Of a DNA stretch of 64,000 nt, positions 35,206 to 46,615 are shown one piece after another (within the stretch, counting starts at the first letter, position 1; each line of letters begins with the position of its first letter). The DNA comes from Macrotis lagotis (Eukaryota > Chordata > Mammalia > Peramelemorphia > Peramelidae). The notes under the pieces were generated by a model. The model searched no databases, was not told the origin of the DNA, and saw only the letters and a program-made list of their open reading frames with translations. Made by a program: the position numbers and the translations under genes. Where the stretch lies: positions 192,848,722-192,912,721 of the forward strand of contig NC_133665.1 of assembly GCF_037893015.1 (NCBI RefSeq), written 5' to 3'.

Positions 35206-35943
35206 CTTAGGAGCTCTGAGCCAGAAAGGACTTTGGTACTCTCTGGTCTAGTGCCTTCCTGGGTCATTATTTCCTCTATGATGCACCTGACCAAGTGCCA
35301 ACTTGGCTTGTCTTGGCATCTTCCAATGAAGGAAAGCCACTGTCTCCAAAGTGCTGACTCTAGGCCAGGATCCTTCTCTTGATGGGAAGGATTTTATGTC
35401 AGCCCCGATCAGCCTCTTCATGAGCTTTGCCCTTGCTTTTGGGTCTAAGCTGAGTCCCTCCAATACCTGCAGATTTCAGACTTGGGCATGGCCCTACCTT
35501 CTGCCCTGACTTCTCTCCTCTTGGAGGAAGGGATGTTACTCATGTCTCTGACCAATTCTCCTGAGGCTTTTCCCCATCCTGCTGCTCTGCTTTGGGCCTG
35601 TCAGGGACTATGAGAGTCCCACAGACAACATGTATCAGGGCAGAATCTGACCCCAGACCTTGGTGCTGACTCCCAAGTCCAGTGCTCTGCCATCCACCCT
35701 ATCACCCCATCACCAACTGTGGTCACTGAATCTTTTCATCTGTCCTTCAGTACCTGAGTCCTGGAACAATAGCTAAGGATGTGCTGGTTGAACTGACCAG
35801 GACTGAAATTTGAGTGGCTGTGAGTGATGTGGTCTGGTCCTGAACAAAGGCTCAGCCCAGTTTTGATGCCCTTACCTGTCTCTGCTACCCACAGGAAAAG
35901 GTTTAACATTTTATTCATTTATTTCTGCATTTTTGTTTTTCAG

Positions 35944-35979
35944 GCGCTATCAGAAGCTACAAAAGATCATGAAGCCCTG
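35944..35979 (+). CDS. ELMO1: ELMO1 36-nt microexon, residues 138-150
   Basis: This very small exon carries one base that completes Glu-138, codons for RYQKLQKIMKP, and two bases of Cys-150. The acceptor is 'tttgtttttcag' and the donor gtaaga. The residues equal human ELMO1 139-149 exactly as I recall them. ELMO2 reads differently here (KLLSHYSE), so the exon is a good paralogue marker. Entry and exit phases are the same, so skipping it would replace E138-C150 by one residue and keep the frame. It lies in the armadillo-type inhibitory region, between the largest intron in the window (14.1 kb) and a 5.6-kb intron. Confidence 0.96.
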
Positions 35980-36544
35980 GTAAGAATGGGGGTGTCTGCT
36001 TTTTGTCATGTGTAGCCTCCAGCTTTTCCCTTCACAGCCCACACTGGGTGGGCTCCTTGGGGTCCTTACCTCTGCCTGCTGCCCCATCCTGCCTTTTGCT
36101 TCTCCCTCACCTTTGTCCTTCACTTGCAGTCTGGACACTTTCTGTCTGTGACTGCCCACACTGGCCACCAGGGGCTTGTCCCCAAGTCCAAGGATCATGT
36201 GTTAGGGATTACGATTACTTTCTGTGATAATCTTTCAGTTTAGTTTTTGTTTTCAATTGCATTTTTACATTCATTTTAAAATTTTCAGTTCCCAATTATC
36301 TCCTTGCCCCACTGAGGAAAAGGCAAGCTATCTGATGTAGATCATCATGTGCTGAATGACTCACTTGAGACCGGGGCTTTGTGGGTGGCCCATGACTCTG
36401 AGTTGGGGACTTGGTCCTTCAGTGGCCTCAGGAGCAAAGCTCCAGCTTCTTCTATAAGCAAGTCGGAAGCTTTGCGGGGTTCTTTGTAATTTCAAATGAG
36501 ATAATATTCATGTGAGTGCCTTGCTTATTCCCCTCCCCCTTCCC

Positions 36545-37725
36545 TTTATTATTGGTTGAAATCTTGGACTGGGCTTTATCAAGTGAGTATTGTACAATTA
36601 GTACTGTTTAGCATGATGTTTGCATTCATGTTATCAAACGCCTTCACTGAGCATGAACATGACCTCAAGGTCAGCCAGCGCACTGATGGTAACTTCTTCA
36701 ACTTGAAAAGTCTGCAAGCCAAGACCAAAGTAGAGGGAGGGTTGGTGCATGGTCTTCTGTTTGCAGATGATGGTCCACTCACTGCAGCCTCTGAAGCTGA
36801 GAGGCAACAAAGGATGGATCAATTCTTTACTGCTTGTGCTCACTTTGGTCCAACAATGAACAGCAAGAGAACCCAGGTGCTCCATCAGCCAGAATCATGC
36901 CATCCGTATGTGGAACCAATGATAACAGCAAATGGAGAAGTTTTGAGGACTGTGCTCAAGTTCACTTCCCTTGGCAATGTCGTTTCCAAGGAAGTCCACA
37001 TTGACAATGAGGTTGGCACTCCCATTGCCAGAGCTAGCTCAGTATTTAGGAGACTCTGAAAGAAAGTATGGGAGAGAAGAGTAGACTGACTACCAGACTG
37101 AAGGTCTACAGAACCATTGTGCTGACCTCATTGTTATATGCCTGTGAAACCTGGACAGAGTCATGTCAGGAAATGGAATCAATTCTGTTTAAGTTGTCTT
37201 AGGAAGATTCTGAAGATCACCTGGCAGATCATCCCAGACAGTGAGGTCCTTTTTTCAGCTAAACTGCTGAGCATTCCAACATTGCTACAGAGAGTGCAAC
37301 TGTGATGGGCTGGACACATTGCCAAGAAGACTATTTTATGGAGAACTCACACAGATCAAGTGCTCTCAAGGGGGTCAGAAAAGGGATACCAAAACACCCT
37401 GAAGGTCTCAATGAAGAACTTTAGAATTGATTTTCAGCATGGGAGACCCTGGCACAGGACCACCCAGCATGGCGTGCCCTCATCAGAGAGAGGACTATGC
37501 TCCATAAGGAAGACAGAATTGAAGCAGCTCAAAAGAAACATGATATCTCTAAGTTTAGAGTGAGCACCCCAACTGTTCCTCAGGACTGTTTTGCCCAATC
37601 TATGGTAGAGCATTCTAAGCTCATATTGGTCTGATCAACCACAGTTGGATACATTATACCTTGACCTCAACATCATGGAGTCATATTTGGTCCTCCTTGA
37701 ATACAAAGGACAACCCATGCTGTGG
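36545..37725 (+). mobile_element. Decayed non-LTR retrotransposon (reverse transcriptase C-terminal part)
   Basis: An open frame from 36556 encodes the C-terminal half of a LINE reverse transcriptase. Its FADD box at 36760-36771 is the polymerase YxDD-type motif, and it is preceded by 'GGLVHGLL'. Then come 'SEAERQQRMDQFFTACAHFGPTMNSKRTQVLHQP' in segments, 'ITANGEVLRTVLKFTSLGNVVS' and 'IDNEVGTPIARASSVFRRL'. After the stop near 37057, thumb-like text ('VYRTIVLTSLLYACETWTES') continues in another frame, followed by broken pieces to about 37.7 kb. The 3' end includes 'tcctccttgaatacaaaggacaacc'. The style (FADD, F-x-x-L-G, CETWT) is that of CR1/RTE-related LINEs, and the clade is not settled. Many stops and frameshifts make it inactive. 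Confidence 0.82.
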
Positions 37726-38609
37726 ACCCCTGTCTTCACATCTTCTCTCTTCAACTGCCATTGTTTCCACCAAAGATGTCCAAGCCAAACCAATTCAGCC
37801 GTCTCTGCAAGATAGTCTGAGAAAGTCTAGTGGGTGGCTAAGGTAAAGCATCACAGGGCCATGGATCACTGCTTCCCAATGGGCCAACTTGAAGAAGGGG
37901 GTAGCTGCTTCTGGGAGGTGCCCAATCATTCCTTCTCCTGCTTCCTTCCTACTTTGTGAGAGCAGTCAGGTGCTAGACCAGAAGCTTTTCTAAGTGTTAA
38001 TTTCAAATAAAGAATTTAAGGAAGCAAAGAAAGCCTACAGCAGACTCTCCAAGGTAAAACTCCAAACTGGTTCAGATCCTCTGTCAATGACAGTCCTTCA
38101 GCCCCTGTAGGTGTCCAATCAATCCTGGGGCCTTTGTATGCCTTAGAGCTGAAATGCTCACTTTAGAAACCATGGCAGCTCCTTCCATCTTCCATAGTGT
38201 CTACTTCTTCTGTGGACCACAATCTAGACAATGACAACAGAAGTGGTGCTCCGTCATAAGCCTATGGCCACATCCTTTGAGGAATTCTCCCCAGTAGGGA
38301 TATGAATCCCTCCAAGCCCAGCCATCCTGGACCACTCTTGTCTGAGTTTCCCCAAAGGGCTCCCACTAATAATAATTATTATTATCATCCTGAATACTAC
38401 TAATAATAGAAGAACACTAATCCCATGATGCCTCCATCATCTCAATGGCTCACCCTGGCAAGGAAAGGCACCACCATTGGACTCTAAGGCTAAAAGTGGT
38501 TCCATACTCCCAGAGCTGTCACTATCAGATTCATGCATACTCAGCACACATTTGTTGTTGGGGGTCCTAGATAGTTAAGAGCCAGACCCCCTTCAGTGGT
38601 GGACTTTTA

Positions 38610-38760
38610 GAAGGATGTAGCTCAGTGGCAAGAGGTAGAGGACCTGCCTTTGAATCCTGTCTCTGATCCTTCCCCCATCTGGGACCATCTCAAATCTCCA
38701 TTTCCTTACCTGTTAAATGGAGCTTGTCCCTGAGGTCCTCTCCCACTCATGGCCTGAGAT
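38610..38760 (+). repeat. MIR-like relic
   Basis: 'gatgtagctcagtggcaagagg', 'gcctttgaatcctgtctctgatcc' and 'ctccatttccttacctgttaaatgg' run in MIR order. Confidence 0.5.
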
Positions 38761-40344
38761 CCTAGCCAGTCTGGCCTCGGGGTTCAAACCCACCTGGAGA
38801 ATACACTTCATTTAAGAACCCAGAGGGAGAATCAGCCTTGGAAGCAGCAATGCTTGTGTTGGACCATAGATAATCCCAGCTGAGGCTGGGAGGAGAAGTG
38901 ATTTAAAGCTTTGTGAGAGACGCAGGCTTTGGCTGGGACCTCAGCCTCTGGCCACGAGGAAAACTTTGCAGCAGCAACTCTGGCTCATTCCTGGGGTTTC
39001 TTTAGGACAGAGTCTTGTCTGAGCTCATTTTAATGAGTGTGTTTCCCAGCCCCCCTTCCACTGGGGGTCTGCCCCTAGCAATTTTAGACACAGTGCTGCG
39101 TGGTTGGGCTTTGTTCGGGCCGGACTTTCTCACCTCCCTCTGAACTCCTCGCTAGCCCTCAACACCAGTTTACCTAATATTGTGAACAGGGCTACATGAT
39201 GATGCGACAAGCTGGTTAGCCCTGCTGTTCAGGGAGAGCTTGATAACTGTGTCCCCTCCAGAAATAAGGACATGAAACTGTATCTCCCAGGATGAGAGTT
39301 TGCCAGTGGGCATGGGAGCCCCTTCTGTGGTCCCTCCTGTGGCCTCTGTCAGACCTGGCCAGGCCATTCTTCTCCAAAGAGTCCAAGTCAGCCAGTGGAC
39401 AGCTTGCCCAGAGCCCTAGCTACTCCAGGCTGGGGCTCTGCCTCCACAACAGCTGTGGAGGGATAGGGAGGGGGGTTCATGGGAGGAACCACTCCCTTGT
39501 CTCAGGCCATAAGGTCATGACTCGAAATCTGGAAGGACCTCCAAAGACAGCTTCTCTGACCCTTCCATTTGTGCAGGTGGGGAAACTGAGGACCAGCAAG
39601 GAACAGGGGGGAGACAAGCAACCTGTGACTTTGTTCTGGGAGGGACATTCCCACTCTAAACCTGCAGGGACCTTGATGAACTGTACTCACAGATGTCCAG
39701 TCCAACCCCAGTTGATTCACAGAGCTGATCCTGGCCTTGCTTGACTGGTTCCTCAGCTTATATTTGTTCTTGGTTGGCTGATTCTTCCTTACTGGTGAGC
39801 TCTGCCCCTGTGGCTGTGGATTCTCCTCTCTTTGACCTCCTTTCCTCCACTATCCCCTGTATACAGCAGGTGCTCAGTCCTTGCAGAATAGCTCACACCC
39901 TTCCTTGTTCTTCTATTAGTGAAGGATCCTTCCTTTCAGTCCTTGTGACATGCAGTGAGAAGATGACTTGGTCCTGTGGTGACACCTAGAGGGGACCATA
40001 GAGAAGAGCTCCCCATCAGCCATCCCTTGCTCTGCTGCACCCCATCACTCAGAGGGTTGGGGTGCCCCCCTTGGCCCCTCCTAGGGACCCTGAACCCTGT
40101 GGCCACCCTGGATCCCACCTTCACGACCCCTGGGGGCTATCCTCCAAACCTTCCTATCCTATCCTCCATCCTTCTTGCCTGTCCTTCCTCACGAGGCCTT
40201 GGCATCGCTCCCTCAAAGGTCCATCTGAGGGTCTTCGGAAAGCTGTTCTAGACTCTTTGGACACCTGCGTCAACAGTCACTTAATGGAGAATCATGGGAA
40301 GAGACCACCACTCCATCTGCTGAGCTACCTAGATGCTTCCTAGG

Positions 40345-40465
40345 CAAGTGGGTGAAGTGACTTGACCAGGGTCACCCAGCTAGTCATTATCTTGTCTGGA
40401 TTTGAATTCAGATCTTCCTGACACTGGGCCCACCACACTATCCACTGTACTACATAGCAGCTGAT
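40345..40465 (-). repeat. Mar1/WSINE-like SINE relic, minus
   Basis: 'ggcaagtgggtgaagtgacttg', 'gtcacccagctagtcattatc', 'ttgaattcagatcttcctgac' and 'ccactgtactacatagcag' form a reverse marsupial SINE without a clear tail. Confidence 0.7.
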
Positions 40466-41593
40466 GACATCTACTCTGCCTCATACAATTTAATACATGG
40501 AGACAAGCTACTTCTTTGGGGTTTTTTCTTTTTATGTCTCCTCTGGACCGGGTCAATCCGGAAATAAAAGATCCGTGCTCTAATGGAAATGATGAAGGAC
40601 AAAATCCAATTCCCTTCACAACATTCTTAAAACAAATATTTGCTCTAAAATGAGCCTAATGTAGGTGGAGCTAAAGGATATCGTCCATGATGATATCATC
40701 CATCTTCTCCTAGATGTGGGTTTGGGTCCTGGACTCCCCTTGGGCAGGCAGGGGCCCCTTCTCAGAAGGAGTTTATAAATGAACATAAGCAAATGCACTA
40801 GCAGAAGTGGATTCCTATTATTTCAGGGCTTCCTGGACCCCTGGGGCAGCCGCCTCTGCTCATCAACCCTGAGCTTGGCATGTGAAATATTCTCTGTACG
40901 GAAAGTGTGGGTGACGAGCCCAATCAAAGTGTTCTTTTATCGTGAACTGAAAAACGCATTTGGCATTCCAATGATTTATGAGATAACAGCTAAAACAGCG
41001 CACCAAGAGGCTTCCTGAGAGGAAAAGCCATCTCTAGCCTGCGGGCCTCATCCAGGCAGGCCTTCTTTTCTGTTGGGCAAAGATACAAATGCAAATCAAG
41101 ATATAGATATGTAATTTATACAGATATAGAATATATGAAATCAAACACCTGAAATTATGGATAAATTCACAAATCAAAGCAAGAATGATGTTAAGTAGAG
41201 GGGAGTGTAATGGATGTGACTGTGTAATTGCCTGGGTTTTTGAGGGTGTGTCTGGGTTGGGGGGGGGGGTGGATCCAGGCACATAAATCCTCAGCATCCT
41301 CTCCATGTCCTCTTTCTTGGCTGCTTCACAGTCTCATCTCAGGTCACCTGCTGTGTTCCTTGTTCCACATCCCTCACCCCCCACAGCCTCACCAGTTTCC
41401 TCAACTCTGTTCCCATGGCTCCTCTTCCCACATTCCTCACCCCCAGCCAACCTGTTGTCACTTGGGGTCCTTAGGGCTGCTCTCCCCCCTTAATTTTCCA
41501 GCTTGAGATCTCTCCTTACTTCCAAGTTCCCTGTCCCGGGTGCCATCTTCCTTCTTGGCCATGGTCTTTATGGCTCCTACCTGTGTCTTTCAG

Positions 41594-41693
41594 CTTTGGA
41601 GACATGCTGTCCTTCACACTGACTGCATTTGTGGAGCTGATGGATCATGGCATCGTGTCGTGGGACACCTTCTCTGTGGCATTCATCAAGAAG
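41594..41693 (+). CDS. ELMO1: ELMO1 exon, residues 150-183
   Basis: This 100-nt exon begins with the last base of Cys-150 and encodes [19 protein letters not shown] followed by [14 protein letters not shown], ending in phase 0 at gtgagc. It is identical to human ELMO1 as I recall it. It forms helices of the armadillo-type ELMO inhibitory region. ELMO2 ([23 protein letters not shown]) and ELMO3 diverge here, which supports ELMO1. Skipping this exon alone would shift the frame. Confidence 0.97.
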
Positions 41694-41814
41694 GTGAGCT
41701 GACCACATTCTCTTGTGGGTCTGGGAGTGAGCCTCCTTCTCCCTGGGTCTTGACTGTTCCTATTCCCCTTGTGATCAGAAAGGTCCAGAATGTAGAATTC
41801 TAGTTGCTCAATTA

Positions 41815-41945
41815 CTGAAATATCCTCTAGTCCAACCCTTTTTACAGAAGTGGAAACTGAGGCTTAGAGAGGATCAGTGTTTTGTCCAAGTTAGAATCCC
41901 TCCAGATTCCAACCCAGATGCTCAGCCCTCTTTCCACTCTGCTAC
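41815..41945 (-). repeat. MIR-like relic, minus
   Basis: 'ctagtccaaccctttttacagaagtggaaactgagg', 'agttagaatccctccagattccaaccc' and 'cctctttccactctgctac' fit a reverse MIR. Confidence 0.65.
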
Positions 41946-42597
41946 TCAAATAAAGGTTGACTTCTGTGGGATAGCCCTGGGGTGATGAGAGCCCTCATGG
42001 AGACCTGTCTCCAAGGGGTAGACTCCCTCCTTATAGGGTGGGCTGTCTCCCAGGAGGTTCCAATGGAGGACTGGCTCTATTTGTCCAGAAGTTTCATCTC
42101 ACGGACTTCTGAGCCAGGGAGAAGAGTTGCTCGTAGGACCTGTCTACATCATGGGCTACTGTGGGATGCTCCTCATTCAGGGCTCGCCCTCTGCCCCTAG
42201 TTCCTCTCTCTCTGCTCCCCACTCCTACCCCCACCCCACCCCACCCCCAGCACAGCTGAGCTACTCAGCAAACTCCTGGTTTTCAGGGAGGGTTAAGAAA
42301 TGCTCTAATTTCCTCTGGGTCGAATCCCTTGGTACACAGCCCAGTTTCTTGGGCCTGCTGACGCAGTCTTCACCATCCTTTCCTCCAATCACTGAGACAA
42401 GTGAGAAAGAAGCTTCTTTCTGATGCTCTGATTGATTTAGCCTTCAGGGAAGATTCCAAAACTTGCCTTTTGGAGCTTAATTAAACTCTTTGGGAAGACA
42501 TTAATTCTTTTCGACATGGAAATTACTGGCTCCTGGGAAGAATTTGGTTTTGATGTTGATTTTCTTTCTAGGAAATTGAGGAAGATCAATGAAATGT

Positions 42598-42811
42598 TGG
42601 GTAGCTAGGTGGTGCCTCTGTGGAGAGAGCCCTGGGCATGGGGTCAGGAAGACTCTTCCTGAGTTCAACTCTGGCCTCAGATACTTCCCCCCCCACCCCA
42701 TTCATCTCTGTTTCCTCATCTGTCAAATGAGCTGGAAAAGGACATGGCAAACCCTCCAGTGCAACCACAGAGGTCTCCCTGGGAAGGACACTGACCATGA
42801 TGCATCTCTGG
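42598..42811 (+). mobile_element. Mar1/SINE1-type SINE
   Basis: 'gggtagctaggtggtgcctctgtgg', 'ggtcaggaagactcttcctgagttc', 'ctctgtttcctcatctgtcaaatgagctgg' and 'gacatggcaaaccctccagtgc' identify it. A C-rich run interrupts the middle. Confidence 0.8.
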
Positions 42812-44165
42812 GTTGGAATTAACCCCCTGGAGGTGGGAGAAGCTCCCAGGGGGAAGGAAGCCTCCTGCTGTCCACAGATGTGGCTCTTTCTTCACTGACC
42901 ATGAAGCAGAAATTCTGCTTTGGCTCGGGAAGAAGAGCATGACTTTGGGTGTGCTGTGGTTCAATTGAGTCTGGTCCTGGTGCTTGAGGCAGACCTTTTC
43001 CTTGCCCATCACACAGACCCCTTGGCCCCTGGCATTGGAAGAGTGGGCCTGGCCCTCAGCCTGAGGAGGGTGAGCAGGGACACATCTGACAGGGGGCTTT
43101 TTGTCCCTCAGAACAACCTGGGTTTCTTGTGTGGAGGCCACACTGTTCCCAGGCTAGAGCCAACTTCCAGGTCTGTGGGAGAAGGGGTGAACAAATATGC
43201 CAGCTCCCTGACCATCTGCAGCCCAAGGAATATATGGAGCCATGCATGTAAATGTGTGTATGGCAATACTAGTCTACATGTTTTAAAATGGCCCCAGGAA
43301 GAGAGGATAGGAAGATAAATGGGGGGAAGAGACTGGTTTGGAGCTTAGGAAGCAGTTTGTTTTCCACTGGTGGTGTGGCACAGAGCTGCCTTCTCTCAGG
43401 AGAAGACACCAGGTGGGTACCCAGAAAGTGGGGTCTGAACAAGACTTTGGATCTCATGGCCCCTTAGGGAGAGCCCACAGAGACCTGGAGCCATCTCTGG
43501 CCAAATGTGGGTTGGGACAACAGCTTCTGAGAGTGTGTAGGGGCAATGGAAACTTGGGCCACGATTTAAAATTGACTTCAAGTGCAGTGTAGACAGCCTG
43601 GGTCTTGTCCTGATCTACCTCTCCATCCTCCACTGACTTCTTGTGAGATTCCTTTGTTGACTTTTGAATGAAGGACTGTGGAAATGTGTGCCTTAGAGAA
43701 TGCCCTTTTAGAGTCATCCCGTGGGGTTTTGTTGCTACTACCAAGGGTTCCCTTTGGAAATTAGACCATGCTTGGTGATCCTTCTGCCCCAAAGGACTGC
43801 CCCAAAGGCAACTTTCTTTCCAGTTGGTCCATGGAGCTGTGGGACTCTAGGTTCATGATCTGGAATGGGAAGACACTTCAACAACAGAACTTACTTTTAC
43901 AGACAGGGCTGTAAAGAGGGAATGGTAATAAAGCAGATGCACAAGATTGAGAGAAGATATGTGATCACCACCATGACATTGGTGGACAGTATAAATCCTA
44001 GGAATGCCGAGAGAATTTGGTTCAAACATGGAAGTGTAATACTGTAGTTGGCCAAAGAAGCGTTCATGGGCCCTAATTAGCAAGTCATTACTAATTACTC
44101 TCTAATGCAGTGACTGCTACTTGCTGAGGGGCTCTGTGAATAGCTATCTGATCCTCTCTCCAGAG

Positions 44166-44363
44166 CATGGGTGTCCAACCTTGTAGCTCGTCTGGGCCAT
44201 ATACTTGTTAAGGGCTTCATATAGAATTTACTTTTTATTAATAATTACAATGTAATCCATAATGCCCATGACCATAACAGTAAAATGTAATAATGCTACA
44301 TGAACAGGCTAACAGGCTTTGAGGGCTGCATGAGGCCAGTGGGCCACAAGTTGAACACAGCTG
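44166..44363. mobile_element. Short hAT-like non-autonomous DNA transposon
   Basis: The left end 'catgggtgtccaaccttgtagctc' and the reverse complement of the right end 'cagctgtgttcaacttgtggcccac' are similar over about 22 positions, making imperfect terminal inverted repeats. The 8 bp outside the ends (ctccagag at 44158-44165, gtcttgag at 44364-44371) agree at five of eight positions, as for an old 8-bp hAT target-site duplication. The inside is AT-rich ('ttattaataattacaatgtaatcc') and has no open frame. At 198 bp it can only be a deletion derivative moved in trans. Confidence 0.6.
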
Positions 44364-44789
44364 GTCTTGAGCATTGCCCAGCTTATAAAGAATTTTCCTC
44401 AATTAAATTTGTGAGGGAGAGCTTGCAAGTAGAAGGATGTCCATTTTACAAATAAGGGAACTGAGTCACGGAGCGATAAACGACCAAGTGACGTAGTTGC
44501 AGCACACTCTGGACACAGAGGAGCCCGCTGGCTTCCATCCAGGGTTCTTTCCCTCAGGTCCTAGACTAGCCAAGGCTTATGGTTCCTGTTGGAACAACAA
44601 GTGTGAAATGGAGGAGGGGAGCCCCCAAGAAGCAGAATGTAAACCAGGTGTTGAGGAAAGGGGCAACTGAGAGAGATAAAAGGGGCATTTGTGATGGGAG
44701 AGATAGAATATGTGAAGGCTAATGGGAAGAGGAAGAGAAGCCAATGGTTAGAGAAGGTGTTGCTATCACAAACCGTAGCATGGATGCTG

Positions 44790-44791
<2 letters not shown>

Positions 44792-44831
<40 letters not shown>

Positions 44832-44846
44832 TGTGTGTATGTGTCT

Positions 44847-44887
<41 letters not shown>

Positions 44888-44932
44888 GGAGAGACAGAGA
44901 CAGAGGGAGAGAGACAGAGAAAGAGCCAGCCT
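44792..44932. repeat. Compound (GT)n-(GA)n-(CAGA)n microsatellite
   Basis: About 55 bp of GT with two interruptions is followed by (GA)n, (CAGA)n and mixed gagacaga units. It causes long low-complexity open frames on both strands. Confidence 0.95.
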
Positions 44933-45629
44933 GAGAGAGACAAGAGGCAGATATATGTGTATTTATGTACAGAGATGTTTCTGTATTTGTAGACATAGAC
45001 AGACAGAGAGGTGTGCCGATGTACGGTAGCAATTTGTGTTGAGTTCCCCAGCCTATAATCAGTAGGTACAATGATATGAAAGGAAATCATAGCCCACTGA
45101 GGGTGGTCTTTGAGGACAAGGCTGTGACCCAAACATGACCAAAATGTTGTAGGCCCCAGCACTTGGGCTCTGGGAGTTTACCAAGATCAATCAGGTGGAA
45201 GGGCCTTAGTCCTTCCTGTTTTGGCCTGCTAAAAGATGGGAGGACTTTGGGGAAAACACTCCCTGCCTCTCCTTCCATGAATACCTAGCCAACTAGCACT
45301 CCATATCTGTTGGGACCAAGACTCCCTCCTCCACAAAAAAGCTGAACTCCCCCAAGAAATGTCCACTTCTTTCAAGACTGAGAATCATCATCATGCAGAT
45401 GGACATTTCTTCCCCACCTCCCACCCGTCACTCCAACCATGACAGTCATTTTCATTCACTTCTTTCAGCAATTTCAAATCAAGTCTAAAGATTTCCTGGG
45501 GGGTCAAGGACGCCATGCTCCTAAAGAGAGGAGGAATTTATTAGGTTGGGTTCCTATTGAAACATCCTACCACTAGCTACAGAATGGAAACAGGGATGGC
45601 TGCATAGTTGTCTTTCCCTTCCCTTCCTC

Positions 45630-45785
45630 TTTAAAGGGATCTCAGAAATCTTTTTATTTTACAGATGATTAAGATGAAGCCCAGAAAGGGGAAGGGACTT
45701 GCACAGGGTCATACAGGTAACAGAATCCCACAGACCGAGAGCCTGTGTAGTCCATAGACTTCCCTAAAGCTGCTCTGGTCATTGC
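45630..45785 (-). repeat. MIR-like relic, minus
   Basis: 'tattttacagatgattaagatgaagcccagaaagg', 'gacttgcacagggtcatacagg' and 'agtccatagacttccctaaagctg' fit a reverse MIR. Confidence 0.65.
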
Positions 45786-46449
45786 AGAGGCCAATGACCC
45801 CCCACTTGCCTCCACTCTTCTCACCTACCTCTCTCTTCCCAATATGTGGTCAGCTAGACCCCACAATGCTATCTACTTAGCTACAATTTGCATGGACTGT
45901 CGTGGTTGGCGTGACTGTGGTGGGAGGTGTGGAAGAAATCAGGGGACAGCAGAGAAGGAAGCTGGGGTTTGATGGGGGGATGGAGCGAGAGTACGGAGTG
46001 GAGATAAGTTCTGATTTCCCATGGAGGTGAATTATCCCAGCTTGAGGGAAGTTCCACCTCCTATTTCTATAATAGCCTTTTTGGCATCATCTTGTCAACA
46101 GGCATTAATAACTTTAATGAGGCCCCTTAAATACAGTGTTTATGAGCCCCCTGTGTCTTACAAGCTGTGACCCATAATTCTAACCCGCATTTCACTCCCC
46201 TTCCCTGCATTGCTTTGTTATAGTCTGGACCAAAAAGATGAATTCCATAGAGAAAATAGTGGAGAGTTTAAAGAAATATTCAAAGTCTTGTAGCTGGTAT
46301 TTTAACTGTTTTCCACATCCCTGACTGGGAGGGATGGCGGGGGATACAGCTGATCTGGAGAAAAGTTACCCCTTAGGAAGTTCAAAGATAGGGGGGAATG
46401 ATGCTTTTGGTGAGAGAATAGCAAAGAGGGAGGGAAGATTCTATCATGA

Positions 46450-46615
46450 AAAGGCAGCTTGGCAAAGTGGAAAAACCCTTGGCTTTGGCATCAGAGGACC
46501 CAGGTTCAGATTCTGCCTTTGATGCTTCTCTTCCATGGACCTCAGTTCCCTCATCTGTAAATTGAGGGACCTCTGAGGTCCCTGCCACCCCTGGAGTTCC
46601 TTTTGTCAGTGGGCA
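46450..46615 (+). repeat. MIR relic
   Basis: 'aggcagcttggcaaagtgg', 'ggcatcagaggacccaggttcagattc', 'tcagttccctcatctgtaaattgagg' and 'ctctgaggtccctgccacccctgg' are close to full-length MIR. Confidence 0.75.

Larger units (their letters stand above)
21855..35943 (+). other. ELMO1: ELMO1 intron, 14.1 kb, largest in window
   Basis: The intron has a gtaagt donor and a tttttcag acceptor. It contains an L1 ORF2 fragment (minus), Mar1-type SINEs, WSINE1-like SINEs, L2 tails, a pogo-like transposon fragment with an antisense coding-like block, and a CT-rich simple repeat. The remaining stretches, for example 28600-30050 and 33000-35100, show no gene and no repeat I can name with confidence. Confidence 0.85.
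35980..41593 (+). other. ELMO1: ELMO1 intron, 5.6 kb
   Basis: The intron has a gtaaga donor and a 'tgtctttcag' acceptor. It contains a decayed non-LTR reverse transcriptase (36.55-37.72 kb), a MIR-like relic at 38610-38760 and a Mar1-type relic at 40345-40465. About 38,780-39,170 and 40,800-41,030 look like unique, repeat-free sequence. Confidence 0.85.

Noticed and set aside
39292..39744. 150-codon plus-strand frame
   Set aside because: No recognisable motif, lies inside an ELMO1 intron, and length is not unusual for GC-rich intronic DNA.
44691..45162. Frames of 101-147 codons with Val/Cys, Arg/Asp/Gln or Ser/Leu runs
   Set aside because: Translation of the GT/GA/CAGA microsatellite.
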